A stretch of 64,000 bases of DNA from the NCBI GenBank assembly GCA_002344005.1, contig DDTD01000096.1, positions 56,974 to 120,973 on the forward strand, given 5' to 3'. This DNA is from Ignavibacteria bacterium UBA2373 (GTDB lineage Bacteria; Bacteroidota; Ignavibacteria; Kapaibacteriales; UBA961). The notes under the pieces were generated by a model. The model did not search any database, was not told where the DNA came from, and saw only the letters and a list, made by a program, of their open reading frames with translations. The position numbers and the translations under genes are program-made. Of the stretch, positions 48,201 through 56,356 are shown one piece after another; the stretch's first letter is position 1; each line of letters begins with the position of its first letter.

Positions 48201-49446
48201 TCTGGAAAGAAGGTAAAGTTGGTGTTTGAAATACACTTGCTGTAATATATTGTTCCACAGGAGAAACAATAGTCATAAAGGGATCATAATCATTAGTATT
48301 ATCCCAAAATGTCGAATACGAATATTGCATAATAAGGACGGGCTTATTCGATTCCCATACGCTCACTCCTCTTATGCTTTCCGCCTGACCTCTGCCTGCA
48401 TAGCTGTTTAGTTCTTCATAAAATTCTCCTGCCTGCAATACGCGTTCTTGACTTTGTCGCAATAATCTACCCGTATTTTTATCATAATATTTGAGTGACC
48501 AGCGTGTATCATTTTCTGCGGCAAGTATCCGAAAAAAGTCACCTTTGCCTTCACGCTGATATTCCAAAGCCACATGTTTTTTACCCCAAGCATGCACAGG
48601 AGGCATCATTTCCACAAGGTAGCTGCGACCATTTTGATTATTCGATGGCAACATTGCTCTTTGATGATAGGAAATTACACCAATTGGTTTATTTGCCGAA
48701 ATACTTGTTCCCGTTAAGTCAAATGTGCCCAATGTTTGTCCATTGCCTTGGACAACATAGGTTTCTCCTTTATTCAAGATAATTTTTTGTTGGTTGGGAA
48801 TAGTTCTGCCACCGACAGTTCTTCCCAAACCCGTGATATTTTTGCCTCGTAATCGAAGAGTTATCTCGGTGCCATTATCTGCGGCAATCACCACAAAACC
48901 ACCACCCCATTCTTTGACCAATGTTTGATCGTAATGGTCATAATAAGCACAATGCAGATATTCTCTGCCCCATGCCTGTAAAGGTAAAGCCGTATAGCCA
49001 TCGGCACTGCGCTCTTTTGCGCTCATCACATAAACCGACACAGGATGCTCTGCCGTAACATGGATAGCACCGGATTGGGGGATTTCGCTTTTTGTTAATT
49101 CCCAATTCCACAATGCCGAAGCATCACGTGTGGTAAATGTAGTCACCGAATAGGGCTTGACTTCTTTGGTCATAACAAAACGAGAGGCAGCATGCTCTAC
49201 TGTCACCGTCGTTTGCTGAGAAGAGGTCACGTAAATTTCTAAAGCATTCACAAGAGGATTTGCATAATCATTCTGCGGTATGGCAATCCAGAACTCTCTG
49301 CCTTGCGAGGTAATATTGCGACTTAACTCGGCATTGCCTTCATTATCAATTTGGGCGGGCAAAGAAGCGACAACACAGCACAACAGAGCGCAAAAGCATA
49401 AAGCCATGCGAAACAAAAAGTTATATCTGTAAACACTGTAATACAT
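45232..49446 (-). CDS. Giant IgGFc-binding-like T9SS surface protein, paralogue 2
   Basis: 1404 residues with the same architecture as its downstream neighbour: signal peptide (LCFCALLCCVVASLPAQ), IgGFc-binding-like region (GREFWIAIPQND, AWGREYLHCAYYDH, DYDPFMTIVSPVEQY), ASH/choice-of-anchor-D series, cohesin-like domain (RYEPGEVIRVPIIVHSADI) and C-terminal T9SS domain (FEIYDALGVLIKTIV). The two genes run head to tail with a 159-bp gap and clearly arose by duplication, though the sequences have diverged far beyond the DNA level. No separate promoter for the second was recognised. Confidence 0.88.
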   Translation of the reverse strand: MYYSVYRYNFLFRMALCFCALLCCVVASLPAQIDNEGNAELSRNITSQGREFWIAIPQNDYANPLVNALEIYVTSSQQTTVTVEHAASRFVMTKEVKPYSVTTFTTRDASALWNWELTKSEIPQSGAIHVTAEHPVSVYVMSAKERSADGYTALPLQAWGREYLHCAYYDHYDQTLVKEWGGGFVVIAADNGTEITLRLRGKNITGLGRTVGGRTIPNQQKIILNKGETYVVQGNGQTLGTFDLTGTSISANKPIGVISYHQRAMLPSNNQNGRSYLVEMMPPVHAWGKKHVALEYQREGKGDFFRILAAENDTRWSLKYYDKNTGRLLRQSQERVLQAGEFYEELNSYAGRGQAESIRGVSVWESNKPVLIMQYSYSTFWDNTNDYDPFMTIVSPVEQYITASVFQTPTLPSFQTHWFNMIVVGDRADSSHSKLKSIQLDGQPLWQIQPQLLQRNIPGTDLYWAQIKVTPGSHLVAGSTPFTGHIYGFGNFNSYGMPAAISLKQLHRLDTLPPVITKKDSCGTYHCKVTELRNESGDPRLVQKDQGIYSIELVDYLSNNYRMKYRTAPIIPYDPIAWVFDYTLEVINPALDAVGIVTILDRAGNAVTDTVRYFSPDIRIRSQSLDFGAVRSGTEQRRTLAIANTGPVPLVMNAPSMRQGIVFAVESNQTEWIIPPYDSLLLTIVFKAPVGISDNFTDDVRIALSCAMYNVQLLAQSVRPCAEISDIQFGKVIVGTEYCTNEALGNGCKITNQGSDTLVVYGIDILGSSQMTALIPSDIFPLHIPPKEYKIVHSFCFRPERSGADSAVIILRSNSDAGCRDSAWARGTGVKPGPISNDLDYGIVRIKTTLQKTIEVRNKGTAAVILRAVDILDTQHFTINSITPALDPNQGIVLQPNDKPIIVSISFTPLAEEFYETIVRCSFDNGDFIESLVTGTGYMPNIAISGFVFPDSSVVKVPHPNIGTLSIRRLNRYGNAKIIAIHTPQSADFVINDIPSGTTIILDEKNKEKSFSVHFTPQQIGKRRDFALVVSDCVEGPEPIGSRIDTVWFEGYGKAIKDDGTPNITTIDTLDFGAATLCEQELYEYFSINNPGGTDTLIIYGFELIEGNAAEFGYENLDEKVYILPNQPKQFRLRYSPQSVGDAYAIIRILDNIGSAKTIVVRGKGHTIPVRFEVQSKQRYEPGEVIRVPIIVHSADIHKAQCRKIRFNVAWKTKQAYYAGQVVVNTLLAPLWKLNAAPSIAIRDSLTILSFDVEGALPLVSEGTLVEFEIRLLVSDESLVPLSLTADILHDDHCASVQVTDTEIELTACFVGAPTISTGKVPMTMSIEAHAENLLLHYSNPLGMAVHFEIYDALGVLIKTIVTPPNTNEDYHTIPIDMGGVSKGWYACIMKCGPYRIVSHTILQ

Positions 49447-49970
49447 ACGCTCATTTGTCGGTGATTATCCGTTGATATTTTGTGTTTGTGTCTGCCATGT
49501 GAAAATGTGCAACTGCAAAATAACAAAAAACTTAGTGCCATAGACCAAATTAAAGGTTATTGAGCAAGTGTAATGAGTCGAGTATCCTGTTGTTTGTATC
49601 ACTTCCGAACATTTTTTGCGCATGAGGTCGCATTTGTATTACGAAGCATCGTCGGACAACTTCGATAGCAGCTTTGTATATTCTCACCCAAAACACATAG
49701 CGGCTTTGATACGATTCAGGCAATGATGAAAACATGATTGATACAACAGATTCTCAATAATGTGACCGATTGTGCATTGCTCAAGTACTTTACTATACCA
49801 TGATTAAAGAAATTGTAGAGATTTGAAAAAACTGAAAACTCCAAAATCAGTCTGTTTAGTTTGAAGTGTAAATATCATCTCCAAACAGCAATAAACACAT
49901 CCGATTGCGTGAACAATCATCTGATATATGACGCTGCAAGCTGCACTTATACATTCTTGCCTGTTCCACT

Positions 49971-50002
49971 GAAGTTTTGTAGTTTTGAAGGGAAGAAATT
50001 AT
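49971..50002 (+). repeat. Dispersed element, copy E
   Basis: GAAGTTTTGTAGTTTTGAAGGGAAG. A CTTG at 49956-49959 lies 20 bp before TAGTTTTG (49980-49987). In the KFCSF frame it reads LKFCSFEGKK within an 80-codon open frame. Relative to copy B three changes (AAG/AAA, GAA/GAG, GGG/GGA) are synonymous in that frame. It is 40 bp upstream of the gene at 50042. The rest of the gap (49447-49970) shows no gene or structure. Confidence 0.7.
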
Positions 50003-50041
50003 TAACTACTCTGTATTCTCCAATTCAGAAGGGGTTCATCA

Positions 50042-50689
50042 ATGAAGAAATTGATATTGTCATTAGCTTTTGCTTTCTTTGCTTTTAATAATCCCCAAGC
50101 AGATACCTCTGAATTTCTATGTGTCTTAACTTCTGACAAAACAGAATATAGCATCGGAGAGCTACCTAAATTTACTGTTCATATCATCAATAATAGTAAT
50201 AATGCGGTTATGTTCATCGGTTCATTAGACGGTTCAAGTGTTCAATGGCGTTATCCATATTGTTACTTCACCATTCACAAGCCGGTTCCTGACACCATCC
50301 CATTTATGCGATGCGGCAATATGAATCCTTTAAGTGTTGAAGATTTTGTCGTGGTCGAACCCGGTCAGAAGTTTAATCCCTTTGAAGAAATCAATGAACG
50401 AAGATTTTTCTCTGATCGTTCAGTACTCAACCCTGAATCATTTAGAAATGCCGGCATCTATAAAATTAGATTCCATTACTCAACAAAATCAGATGACATC
50501 AATACATTTTTCGGTGGACAAATTATTATCCGTGAACTTCCCAAGACCACACTGCCGGATGGATTTGTAGTTCACGGTGGTTGTGATTCGGCATGTGCTA
50601 AAAATTACATAAAAACAATGTCCGATTTATTGGCTAAAGTGCCGAGGATAGAGCTGGAAAGCAATGAAATTACCATTACTGTACTATAA
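50042..50689 (+). CDS. Secreted protein with Ig-like fold, possible immunity protein
   Basis: 215 residues with a signal peptide (MKKLILSLAFAFFAFNNPQA). The mature part begins with a TSDKTEYSIGELPKFTVHIINNSNN segment and contains EPGQKFNPFEEI and FRNAGIYKIRFHYST, the pattern of an immunoglobulin-like beta-sandwich similar to intracellular-proteinase-inhibitor or DUF-type domains. The C-terminal 45 residues include CDSACAKNY with two Cys. It follows copy E of the dispersed element and stands at the edge of the degraded RHS region, so an orphan periplasmic immunity protein is a possibility. Not proven. Confidence 0.75.
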   Translation: MKKLILSLAFAFFAFNNPQADTSEFLCVLTSDKTEYSIGELPKFTVHIINNSNNAVMFIGSLDGSSVQWRYPYCYFTIHKPVPDTIPFMRCGNMNPLSVEDFVVVEPGQKFNPFEEINERRFFSDRSVLNPESFRNAGIYKIRFHYSTKSDDINTFFGGQIIIRELPKTTLPDGFVVHGGCDSACAKNYIKTMSDLLAKVPRIELESNEITITVL

Positions 50690-50809
50690 GTTTTTATCAT
50701 CTTTTATTTTCATTAACCGATTAATACAAAAAATGAAAATATCAACAATGTTTTCCTTTTTTAAGACAATTAATTGACTATTATTCATTAGAATTTTACT
50801 TACTTTATT

Positions 50810-51346
50810 ATGGCACTTGCATCAACAGAGGAATTATCATCCGTACTTCTTCATAAAAAAATTAATACCATCGGATTGTTTACTGTGAATAGCGATTCTT
50901 ATTCCTTTTTATCAGAATCATGTTTTGTTGTTGATGGTGGTATCTCTTTGTTTGGCGATGACTTCGTGTTTTCAATCGCTTGGAACCAAGAACAAGAGCT
51001 CTTCGACACATCATTCGGCAGAGCGGAAAAACTTTTAGATGGGATAGAATTTTATACTCTTACGCATAATGAAGAATTGTTGCGGCGAGTGCATGGCAAT
51101 ATTATTACCAATATTGAAACGCGATTTACTTGGTATTATGACCTCAATGATGACATGGAAATGATTGAGCCAAAACATTATATTATTGAACAACTACTTT
51201 TGACATTAGATAATGCAATCACATTACAAATTGCAACTGTAGAATATGAAGTTCGCAATAACGCTATAAGCAAGGCAGTATTTAATCCACAAGGAGAATT
51301 ACTTTGCAGTATAAACACAATTATTCAAATATCGGAAGCCGAGTAA
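50810..51346 (+). CDS. Cytoplasmic protein of unknown function
   Basis: 178 residues without signal peptide or membrane segment. Acidic, with the segments FVVDGGISLFGDDFVFSIAW and HNEELLRRVHGNIITNIETRFTWYYDLND. It may be a SMI1/KNR4- or Imm-type alpha/beta protein, as found downstream of polymorphic toxins, but no motif is decisive. It starts 120 bp after the gene at 50042. The gap after it (51347-51485) contains no gene. Confidence 0.65.
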   Translation: MALASTEELSSVLLHKKINTIGLFTVNSDSYSFLSESCFVVDGGISLFGDDFVFSIAWNQEQELFDTSFGRAEKLLDGIEFYTLTHNEELLRRVHGNIITNIETRFTWYYDLNDDMEMIEPKHYIIEQLLLTLDNAITLQIATVEYEVRNNAISKAVFNPQGELLCSINTIIQISEAE

Positions 51347-51485
51347 TTGCATCTTTTTAACCATTATATTGTTATGCACAACATTACAATACCATCAGCA
51401 TCAAGAACATCAGTCATTGAAATCTCGACATTCATTGTAATGATAAGATGTTTTGTTGATTTTCCCTTTTCATACACAATAATAA

Positions 51486-51887
51486 TTATTTTATTCTTTG
51501 GCAACAAACAGTATCATAATCATTATACAAACCTCGAAAACACAAAAAATTGTTATCAAGTTTAATTACTCTGAGTATATGAGTTACTGAAGAATCTTCG
51601 TTCATCGGATCACCGTACTTCATGATTATCGTACTGTCAAAGCAACTATAATTCCCCTTATACGCAAAACAGTTAGTACTAATCATACCTACCCTATTTG
51701 AACGATAAAAATAATTTGTCTCATAAAAACTGAATTGTACAAAATGCTTACCTTCAAGATTTGAGACATGTGGTAATTTCCAACTACCTACTATACTATA
51801 ATGAGATCGTAAAGTACATTTAGGAATCTCATCATTAGCTAAACAATTGATAACAATCAGAGCCAAAAGAACAGAGATATAGTTCAT
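51486..51887 (-). CDS. Small secreted protein directly after an RHS core fragment
   Basis: 133 residues with a short signal peptide (NYISVLLALIVINCLA). The mature part holds four Cys and an SIVGSWKLPHVS segment typical of lipocalin-like beta-barrels; C-terminal DTVCCQRIK. The reading frame of the RHS fragment upstream continues over its start, so the gene was probably the immunity gene of a lost toxin tip. Function inferred from location. Confidence 0.65.
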   Translation of the reverse strand: MNYISVLLALIVINCLANDEIPKCTLRSHYSIVGSWKLPHVSNLEGKHFVQFSFYETNYFYRSNRVGMISTNCFAYKGNYSCFDSTIIMKYGDPMNEDSSVTHILRVIKLDNNFLCFRGLYNDYDTVCCQRIK

Positions 51888-52116
51888 AATAAATTTTTGT
51901 TTTTATTTCATCATCTTTTTCTTTGCCATAATACCCATAGCGGTAATCACTGCTCAGATTATAGCTGCCTGCCGTCCCTGTCTGCTGCATTCCGAATGGG
52001 TAATAGTTCGCAAAGTTACATATTTTTGTTGTAAATGGCACTGTACTCACCGCCCGTGATTTGATGTCATTACTCACCACACGCACATTGCCAAGGTGGT
52101 CTTTATGTACTGAAAT
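51835..52116 (-). pseudogene. RHS core fragment
   Basis: In one frame: HKDHLGNVRVVSND, then NYYPFGMQQ, then SDYRYGYYGKEKDDE. These are the hallmark end-of-core motifs of Bacteroidetes RHS-repeat proteins (DHLGNVR, YYPFGM, YRYGxxGKEKDDE). Only about 75 residues remain. The frame has no start and loses homology right after GKEKDDE, before the usual YDPRxGRWLSxDP, where it runs into the start of the 51887 gene. It is a truncated relic of a large toxin-delivery gene. Confidence 0.88.
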
Positions 52117-52131
52117 TTAAGGTATTTACGT

Positions 52132-52749
52132 TTAATGTTCTTCAAAAGAGATCATCTCTTCTTTTATTGCTATCTTAGTAACATAATTACAAATTTTGTC
52201 CTGCCAAACTAACAAATAAAATGTACCTTGTTCAATGTACAAATCAAAACTGACTTCTTCAGGATAATAAACACATTCATCTTCAATTTTCAAAGATTTC
52301 AATAGCTCAGATTTAGAAATCTCAGAAAGATGAAAAGGACACAACAAACAGTCTTTAATTAAAAAATTAAATCCGGTTAGAGTTTCACTTGGTGGATAAT
52401 GATGACAAAAATCAATATTTACTTTTTCTATAAGACTTAATAGATTTGATGACAGGTGTTTTACTTCGTAAGAAATTATTACTGCTGCTTGTTCATCTTC
52501 ATCGCAGAAATCCTCTATCTCATTCTTTCTCTTTATTATGAGTTGATTAAGCATTTGAGAAAACAACTTATCTTCAATATCCGGATACCTAATTGTAATA
52601 TTTCGGGAAGTTGAATTTAAGTACTTAATATCAATACTCTTTTTCGATAATTCTTTAGTCAGCAATAAGAACTTGAAATCTTTTTGAGCATTACAAACAG
52701 ACGATATCAGAATGAAAAAAAACAAAGTCAAAGGTAGATTAATCATCAT
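52132..52749 (-). CDS. Secreted protein paired with a muramidase remnant, probable immunity protein
   Basis: 205 residues with a signal peptide (LPLTLFFFILISSVCNA-QKD). The mature part is acidic and Lys/Leu-rich (FCDEDEQAAVIISYEVKHL, DCLLCPFHLSEI) and is not recognised. It starts 12 bp after the end of a frameshifted peptidoglycan-hydrolase-like gene. A muramidase toxin acts in the periplasm, so its immunity protein must be exported; the signal peptide fits. The pairing is inference. Confidence 0.7.
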   Translation of the reverse strand: MMINLPLTLFFFILISSVCNAQKDFKFLLLTKELSKKSIDIKYLNSTSRNITIRYPDIEDKLFSQMLNQLIIKRKNEIEDFCDEDEQAAVIISYEVKHLSSNLLSLIEKVNIDFCHHYPPSETLTGFNFLIKDCLLCPFHLSEISKSELLKSLKIEDECVYYPEEVSFDLYIEQGTFYLLVWQDKICNYVTKIAIKEEMISFEEH

Positions 52750-52760
52750 CTTATTTATCC

Positions 52761-53104
52761 TCAGTTCTTACGGGATTGTTCTTTTTCTACATTATCACTT
52801 AATTCTTCTAAGACTTTCACAGCCCCATCCCATCCTTGAAGTCGTTATAAAACTTCTCCATTTTAATATGTAATTATTTTTTTATAATCCGTACAATTGT
52901 AAACCCGAGCAATATTTGCCCAATCTTCATCTTTCAATGCCTGTAACTTAGTTTCCCGAGATGTTCGCATCAATCGTTTTGAACAGAGTTGACGAATGCA
53001 TTTAAATGTTCATCCTCTGTTCCGTTTATCATACCATTTATGAACTCAGCTCCTACATGTGGATTACAATATATTGTTCCATCATAACAGCCCCCAACTA
53101 TGAA
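52761..53104 (-). pseudogene. N-acetylmuramidase (DUF3380-like) gene broken by frameshifts
   Basis: Reading the minus strand piecewise gives FINGMINGTEDEHLNAFV, then KLQALKDEDWANIARVYN, then NNYILKMEKFYNDF, then GWDGAVKVLEEL and a stop at 52761-52763. The AL..DWA.IARVYN..Y..NNY..K order matches the C-terminal half of phage-type N-acetylmuramidases (DUF3380). At least four one-base shifts are needed, near 52978, 52880, 52862 and 52835, mostly in A/T runs. The N-terminal half is missing. It is a decayed cell-wall-degrading toxin or lysin domain next to an RHS relic. Confidence 0.7.
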
Positions 53105-53116
53105 TTGCCGAAAAAG

Positions 53117-53146
53117 TAAAAGCGTATGAAAAATCATACGCTTTTA
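53117..53146. terminator. Terminator of the EIIA gene
   Basis: TAAAAGCGTATGA (53117-53129) and TCATACGCTTTTA (53134-53146) form a perfect 13-bp stem with an AAAA loop; T-rich on the minus strand. Confidence 0.92.
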
Positions 53147-53171
53147 TTATTACGGTAACATACTGTACATA

Positions 53172-53636
53172 TTATCCTAATTCATTTTCTTGATGATCAA
53201 AAAGGAGTAATACTTCCGCAGCAGATGTTGCATCCAATATTTTTTTTCGGAACATGTCATCATTCATCATACGAGAAATTCGACTAAGTAAACGCAAATG
53301 CACACCTACGGCATTTTCCCTGCCGATGAGCATAAAAACCACATTGACCGGTCTATTGTCCAAAGCATTAAAATCTATCGGGGTATCAAGCGTTGCCAAA
53401 GCACCGATAGTATCCGTCACGGCATTGGTTTTTCCATGAGGTAAAGCAAATTCATTACCTATGCCTGTGGACATTATATTCTCTCTCTCCATAACTGCTC
53501 TTTTGACATCGTCTTTATTAAGAACAATTTTTGAATGGGCAAGAGTATCTAACAGTTCTTGTAAAACCGAGTCTTTTGTATGTGCTTTGCTATGCAGCAC
53601 CACACATTCTTTTCCTAAAATATCTGTTATTTTCAT
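53172..53636 (-). CDS. PTS EIIA domain protein, PtsN/fructose type
   Basis: 154 residues, a single EIIA type-2 domain. The phosphorylated His is in FALPHGKTNAV near residue 66, and the HLRLLSRISRMM helix is typical. Single-domain proteins of this kind act in the nitrogen PTS (PtsN) as phosphorylation-dependent regulators rather than as sugar transporters. No EIIB/EIIC, HPr or EI gene is near. It starts 20 bp after the nucleotidyltransferase gene and is likely its operon partner. Confidence 0.9.
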   Translation of the reverse strand: MKITDILGKECVVLHSKAHTKDSVLQELLDTLAHSKIVLNKDDVKRAVMERENIMSTGIGNEFALPHGKTNAVTDTIGALATLDTPIDFNALDNRPVNVVFMLIGRENAVGVHLRLLSRISRMMNDDMFRKKILDATSAAEVLLLFDHQENELG

Positions 53637-53656
53637 TGGTCTAAATCAGTATTTTT

Positions 53657-56149
53657 TTATTCACTCCATTCTTGTACTTTAGCAGCATACTCCGTAGTAA
53701 GCGCATGTGCTTCTTCTTCATTATCGCTTTCGGCAATCACAAAAAATGATGCTAATTCTTTATCGGGTAATAATAAGACGGAATTGCTTCCTTGAAACAT
53801 TTTTACGCCGTCTATGAGTTGTCTTTCCATTGAATCGGAAAATTCCATAGCTTTGCGCATGACGGTTCCTTTTCTTTCCCAAGGACAAGGCACATTGCGC
53901 TGCATAATAATGCGTCGCGGAAGAGTACGTTCCAAATCCATAATATTCAATCCTGTACATGCCAGCATTTCCATTATTTTTGCTATGGAAAACATGGCAT
54001 CGGACGCAAAAAGGAATTGTGGAAAAATAAGCCGTCCGCGCGGATCGCCTACAAAATTAATATCTTTATTTTGAGTAGCTTCAATCATAGCAGAATGTGT
54101 GTTTTTGATACGAATTACATCAGCATCATATTGGGCTGCGATAATGTCCACTTCATTGCTTGTTTGCACAGGTACGGCAATGGTCTGTTTTGTTTCTTTA
54201 TTTGCCTCTAAAAATAGTTTTACGACAATAGTGAGCAAGCGCTGCGGCGAATACCATTTGCCTTGAGCATCCACGATGGCAATACGCTCGGCGGCGGCAT
54301 CAATTTTAAAACCCACCTCATAACCAAGGGAACGCATCACGGTCGAACCTTCCTCGGCTTCCATGTCTGTCATTGTATCCGAAAAAGAACGCTCAGGGTC
54401 AATATAGGCATTCATAGCCACGACCGAACAATTAAGTTGCCCCAAAATTTGCGGGAAAGCCGTTGCCGCCAAGCCATGCGAATAATCAATCATAGTCCGG
54501 AAATGACGATGGCGTATAGCATCCACATTAAGCACATCGAGAAATCTGTTCAGATATGCTTCATTGGAACGTTCGGGAAATCGAATTGTTCCTACCTTAG
54601 AAAAATCCACTCTTTTTATATCTTCACCGAAGAAAAATCGTTCAATAGTTTTTGATTTGGCTGAGGGGAAATCGCGTCCGTCACTGCTAAACAGGACAAT
54701 ATCGGTTTTATTGGGCTGACGTATGGAGCGCCTCACATGGAAGCCCGCCGCCGCTTTGCCATTGCGTAATTCCTGCCTTGTTTGCGGTATGGACGTTAAT
54801 TGTAAATCATTGACATTAAGCCCGGCTGACATCAACCCCGACATAATGGCACGATGGGTCATGCGTGAAGCATTATCTGCATCACGGCTGCCCACCACAA
54901 CCGAACCTGCTCCCAAGGCATTGCCGATGGCAGCGCCCAATTTTGCCGCAAATTCGGGATTTACTTCAATATTGGATAAACCTGTGATGCGCGCGTCTGT
55001 AAATAATTCACGCAACCATTTTTCTTCTTGAACAAGCGAACGATTGAGCATTGCACCCCCTTCAACTGTTTTATGTGGCCATAATTTTATATTTGACATT
55101 AATTGCGCTCCATCACCGATAACACATCCCTCGGCAATAAAGACATTTTCAGAAATAACAACATCATTGCCTATGCGGATCTTATCGCACAGCACATCAT
55201 TCGTCAATGAGCTGCGGTCACCAATAACTATATCGTCCCACAGCACCGCACCGCTTAATGAAGAGCCGGCGCCTATGGTAACATTATTGCCCAACACCAC
55301 ATTATGCAACTGCGCACCATCACCAATGGTAACATTATTGCCTATCAGCACCGTGCCTGAAAGATGAGCCGAAGGCGATAAAGTGCAATTACGACCGACG
55401 AATGCGCTGTCACAGCGTTCTCCGGGCATAGAGACTTTTACTTTATGTTCCAACACATCCATACAAGCAATCTGATACTCATTAAGATTACCTATGTCGC
55501 GCCAATACCCGTCGGTGATATAACCATATAAGGGTAAGTTATTACGTAACATCAAAGGAAATAAATCTTTACTGAAATCAAAATCTCTTTGATAAGGAAT
55601 AAGGTCAAGCACCTCCGGTTCAAGGATATAAATCCCTGTATTGATTGTATCGGAAAATACTTCGCCCCATGAAGGTTTTTCGAGGAAACGAGTGATTTTG
55701 CCTTGCGTATCGGTCATAACAATACCAAATTGCAAAGGATTGGGATGCCGTGTGAGAAGCAATGTTGCCATTGAGCCGCGTTTGATATGGAAATCAAGAG
55801 CTTCTGTAATATCGAAATCGGTTAAAACATCACCGCTGATAATAATGAAGCGTTCGCCGAGATGTTCAGCACCATTGCGCACAGCACCGGCTGTCCCATA
55901 ATCTGCTGCTGCCAGCACATACTTCATCGAAACACCAAAATTGCTGCCATCGCCGAAATATGATGTTACCACTTCCGGTTGATAGTACAACAATGTGACT
56001 ATATCGTTAATGTTATGGCTTGTAAGAAGATTGACAATATGCCCCATCATGGGAATATTCATCAATGGCACCATCGGCTTGGGGATGCTCATTGTGAGGG
56101 GACGCAATCGTGTGCCAAATCCTCCTGCCATAATTACTGCTTTTTTCAT
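53657..56149 (-). CDS. Nucleotidyltransferase fused to a degenerate phosphomannomutase domain
   Basis: 830 residues from the ATG at 56149 (MKKAVIMAGGFGTRL); the upstream start at 56272 adds 41 non-conserved residues. Residues 1-230 are a sugar-1-phosphate nucleotidyltransferase with AGGFGTRLRPLT and PKPMVPLMN. Residues about 245-365 are left-handed beta-helix hexapeptide repeats. Residues about 375-830 resemble phosphomannomutase, but the catalytic SHNP serine loop is replaced by GFHVRRS and the DxDxDR metal loop by KIDAAAERI. So the mutase half is probably inactive or regulatory. The family is annotated as mannose-1-phosphate guanylyltransferase; GDP-mannose for surface glycans is the likely product. 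Confidence 0.9.
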   Translation of the reverse strand: MKKAVIMAGGFGTRLRPLTMSIPKPMVPLMNIPMMGHIVNLLTSHNINDIVTLLYYQPEVVTSYFGDGSNFGVSMKYVLAAADYGTAGAVRNGAEHLGERFIIISGDVLTDFDITEALDFHIKRGSMATLLLTRHPNPLQFGIVMTDTQGKITRFLEKPSWGEVFSDTINTGIYILEPEVLDLIPYQRDFDFSKDLFPLMLRNNLPLYGYITDGYWRDIGNLNEYQIACMDVLEHKVKVSMPGERCDSAFVGRNCTLSPSAHLSGTVLIGNNVTIGDGAQLHNVVLGNNVTIGAGSSLSGAVLWDDIVIGDRSSLTNDVLCDKIRIGNDVVISENVFIAEGCVIGDGAQLMSNIKLWPHKTVEGGAMLNRSLVQEEKWLRELFTDARITGLSNIEVNPEFAAKLGAAIGNALGAGSVVVGSRDADNASRMTHRAIMSGLMSAGLNVNDLQLTSIPQTRQELRNGKAAAGFHVRRSIRQPNKTDIVLFSSDGRDFPSAKSKTIERFFFGEDIKRVDFSKVGTIRFPERSNEAYLNRFLDVLNVDAIRHRHFRTMIDYSHGLAATAFPQILGQLNCSVVAMNAYIDPERSFSDTMTDMEAEEGSTVMRSLGYEVGFKIDAAAERIAIVDAQGKWYSPQRLLTIVVKLFLEANKETKQTIAVPVQTSNEVDIIAAQYDADVIRIKNTHSAMIEATQNKDINFVGDPRGRLIFPQFLFASDAMFSIAKIMEMLACTGLNIMDLERTLPRRIIMQRNVPCPWERKGTVMRKAMEFSDSMERQLIDGVKMFQGSNSVLLLPDKELASFFVIAESDNEEEAHALTTEYAAKVQEWSE

Positions 56150-56356
56150 ACGGCAATACCTTTTTATGTGCCCAAATAGACAACTGTGTGCATTTTTCAA
56201 AAGCAATTTATGGTATTTCGGTCGGTGGGCAAAACCAAAAGGAAATTTTTTTGTTTTTCGGCATATATTCATCTCGCTTCAACTTCTTTCCATCGCTGTT
56301 TAGCATAAAATTGTGCATCTTTGCAGTTATTGTTATAGATTATAGTTTTTACGCAG

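Noticed and set aside
49550..49735. 61-residue minus-strand frame in the gap before copy E
   Set aside because: No start context, no signal peptide, no motif; probably chance in a gene-free stretch.
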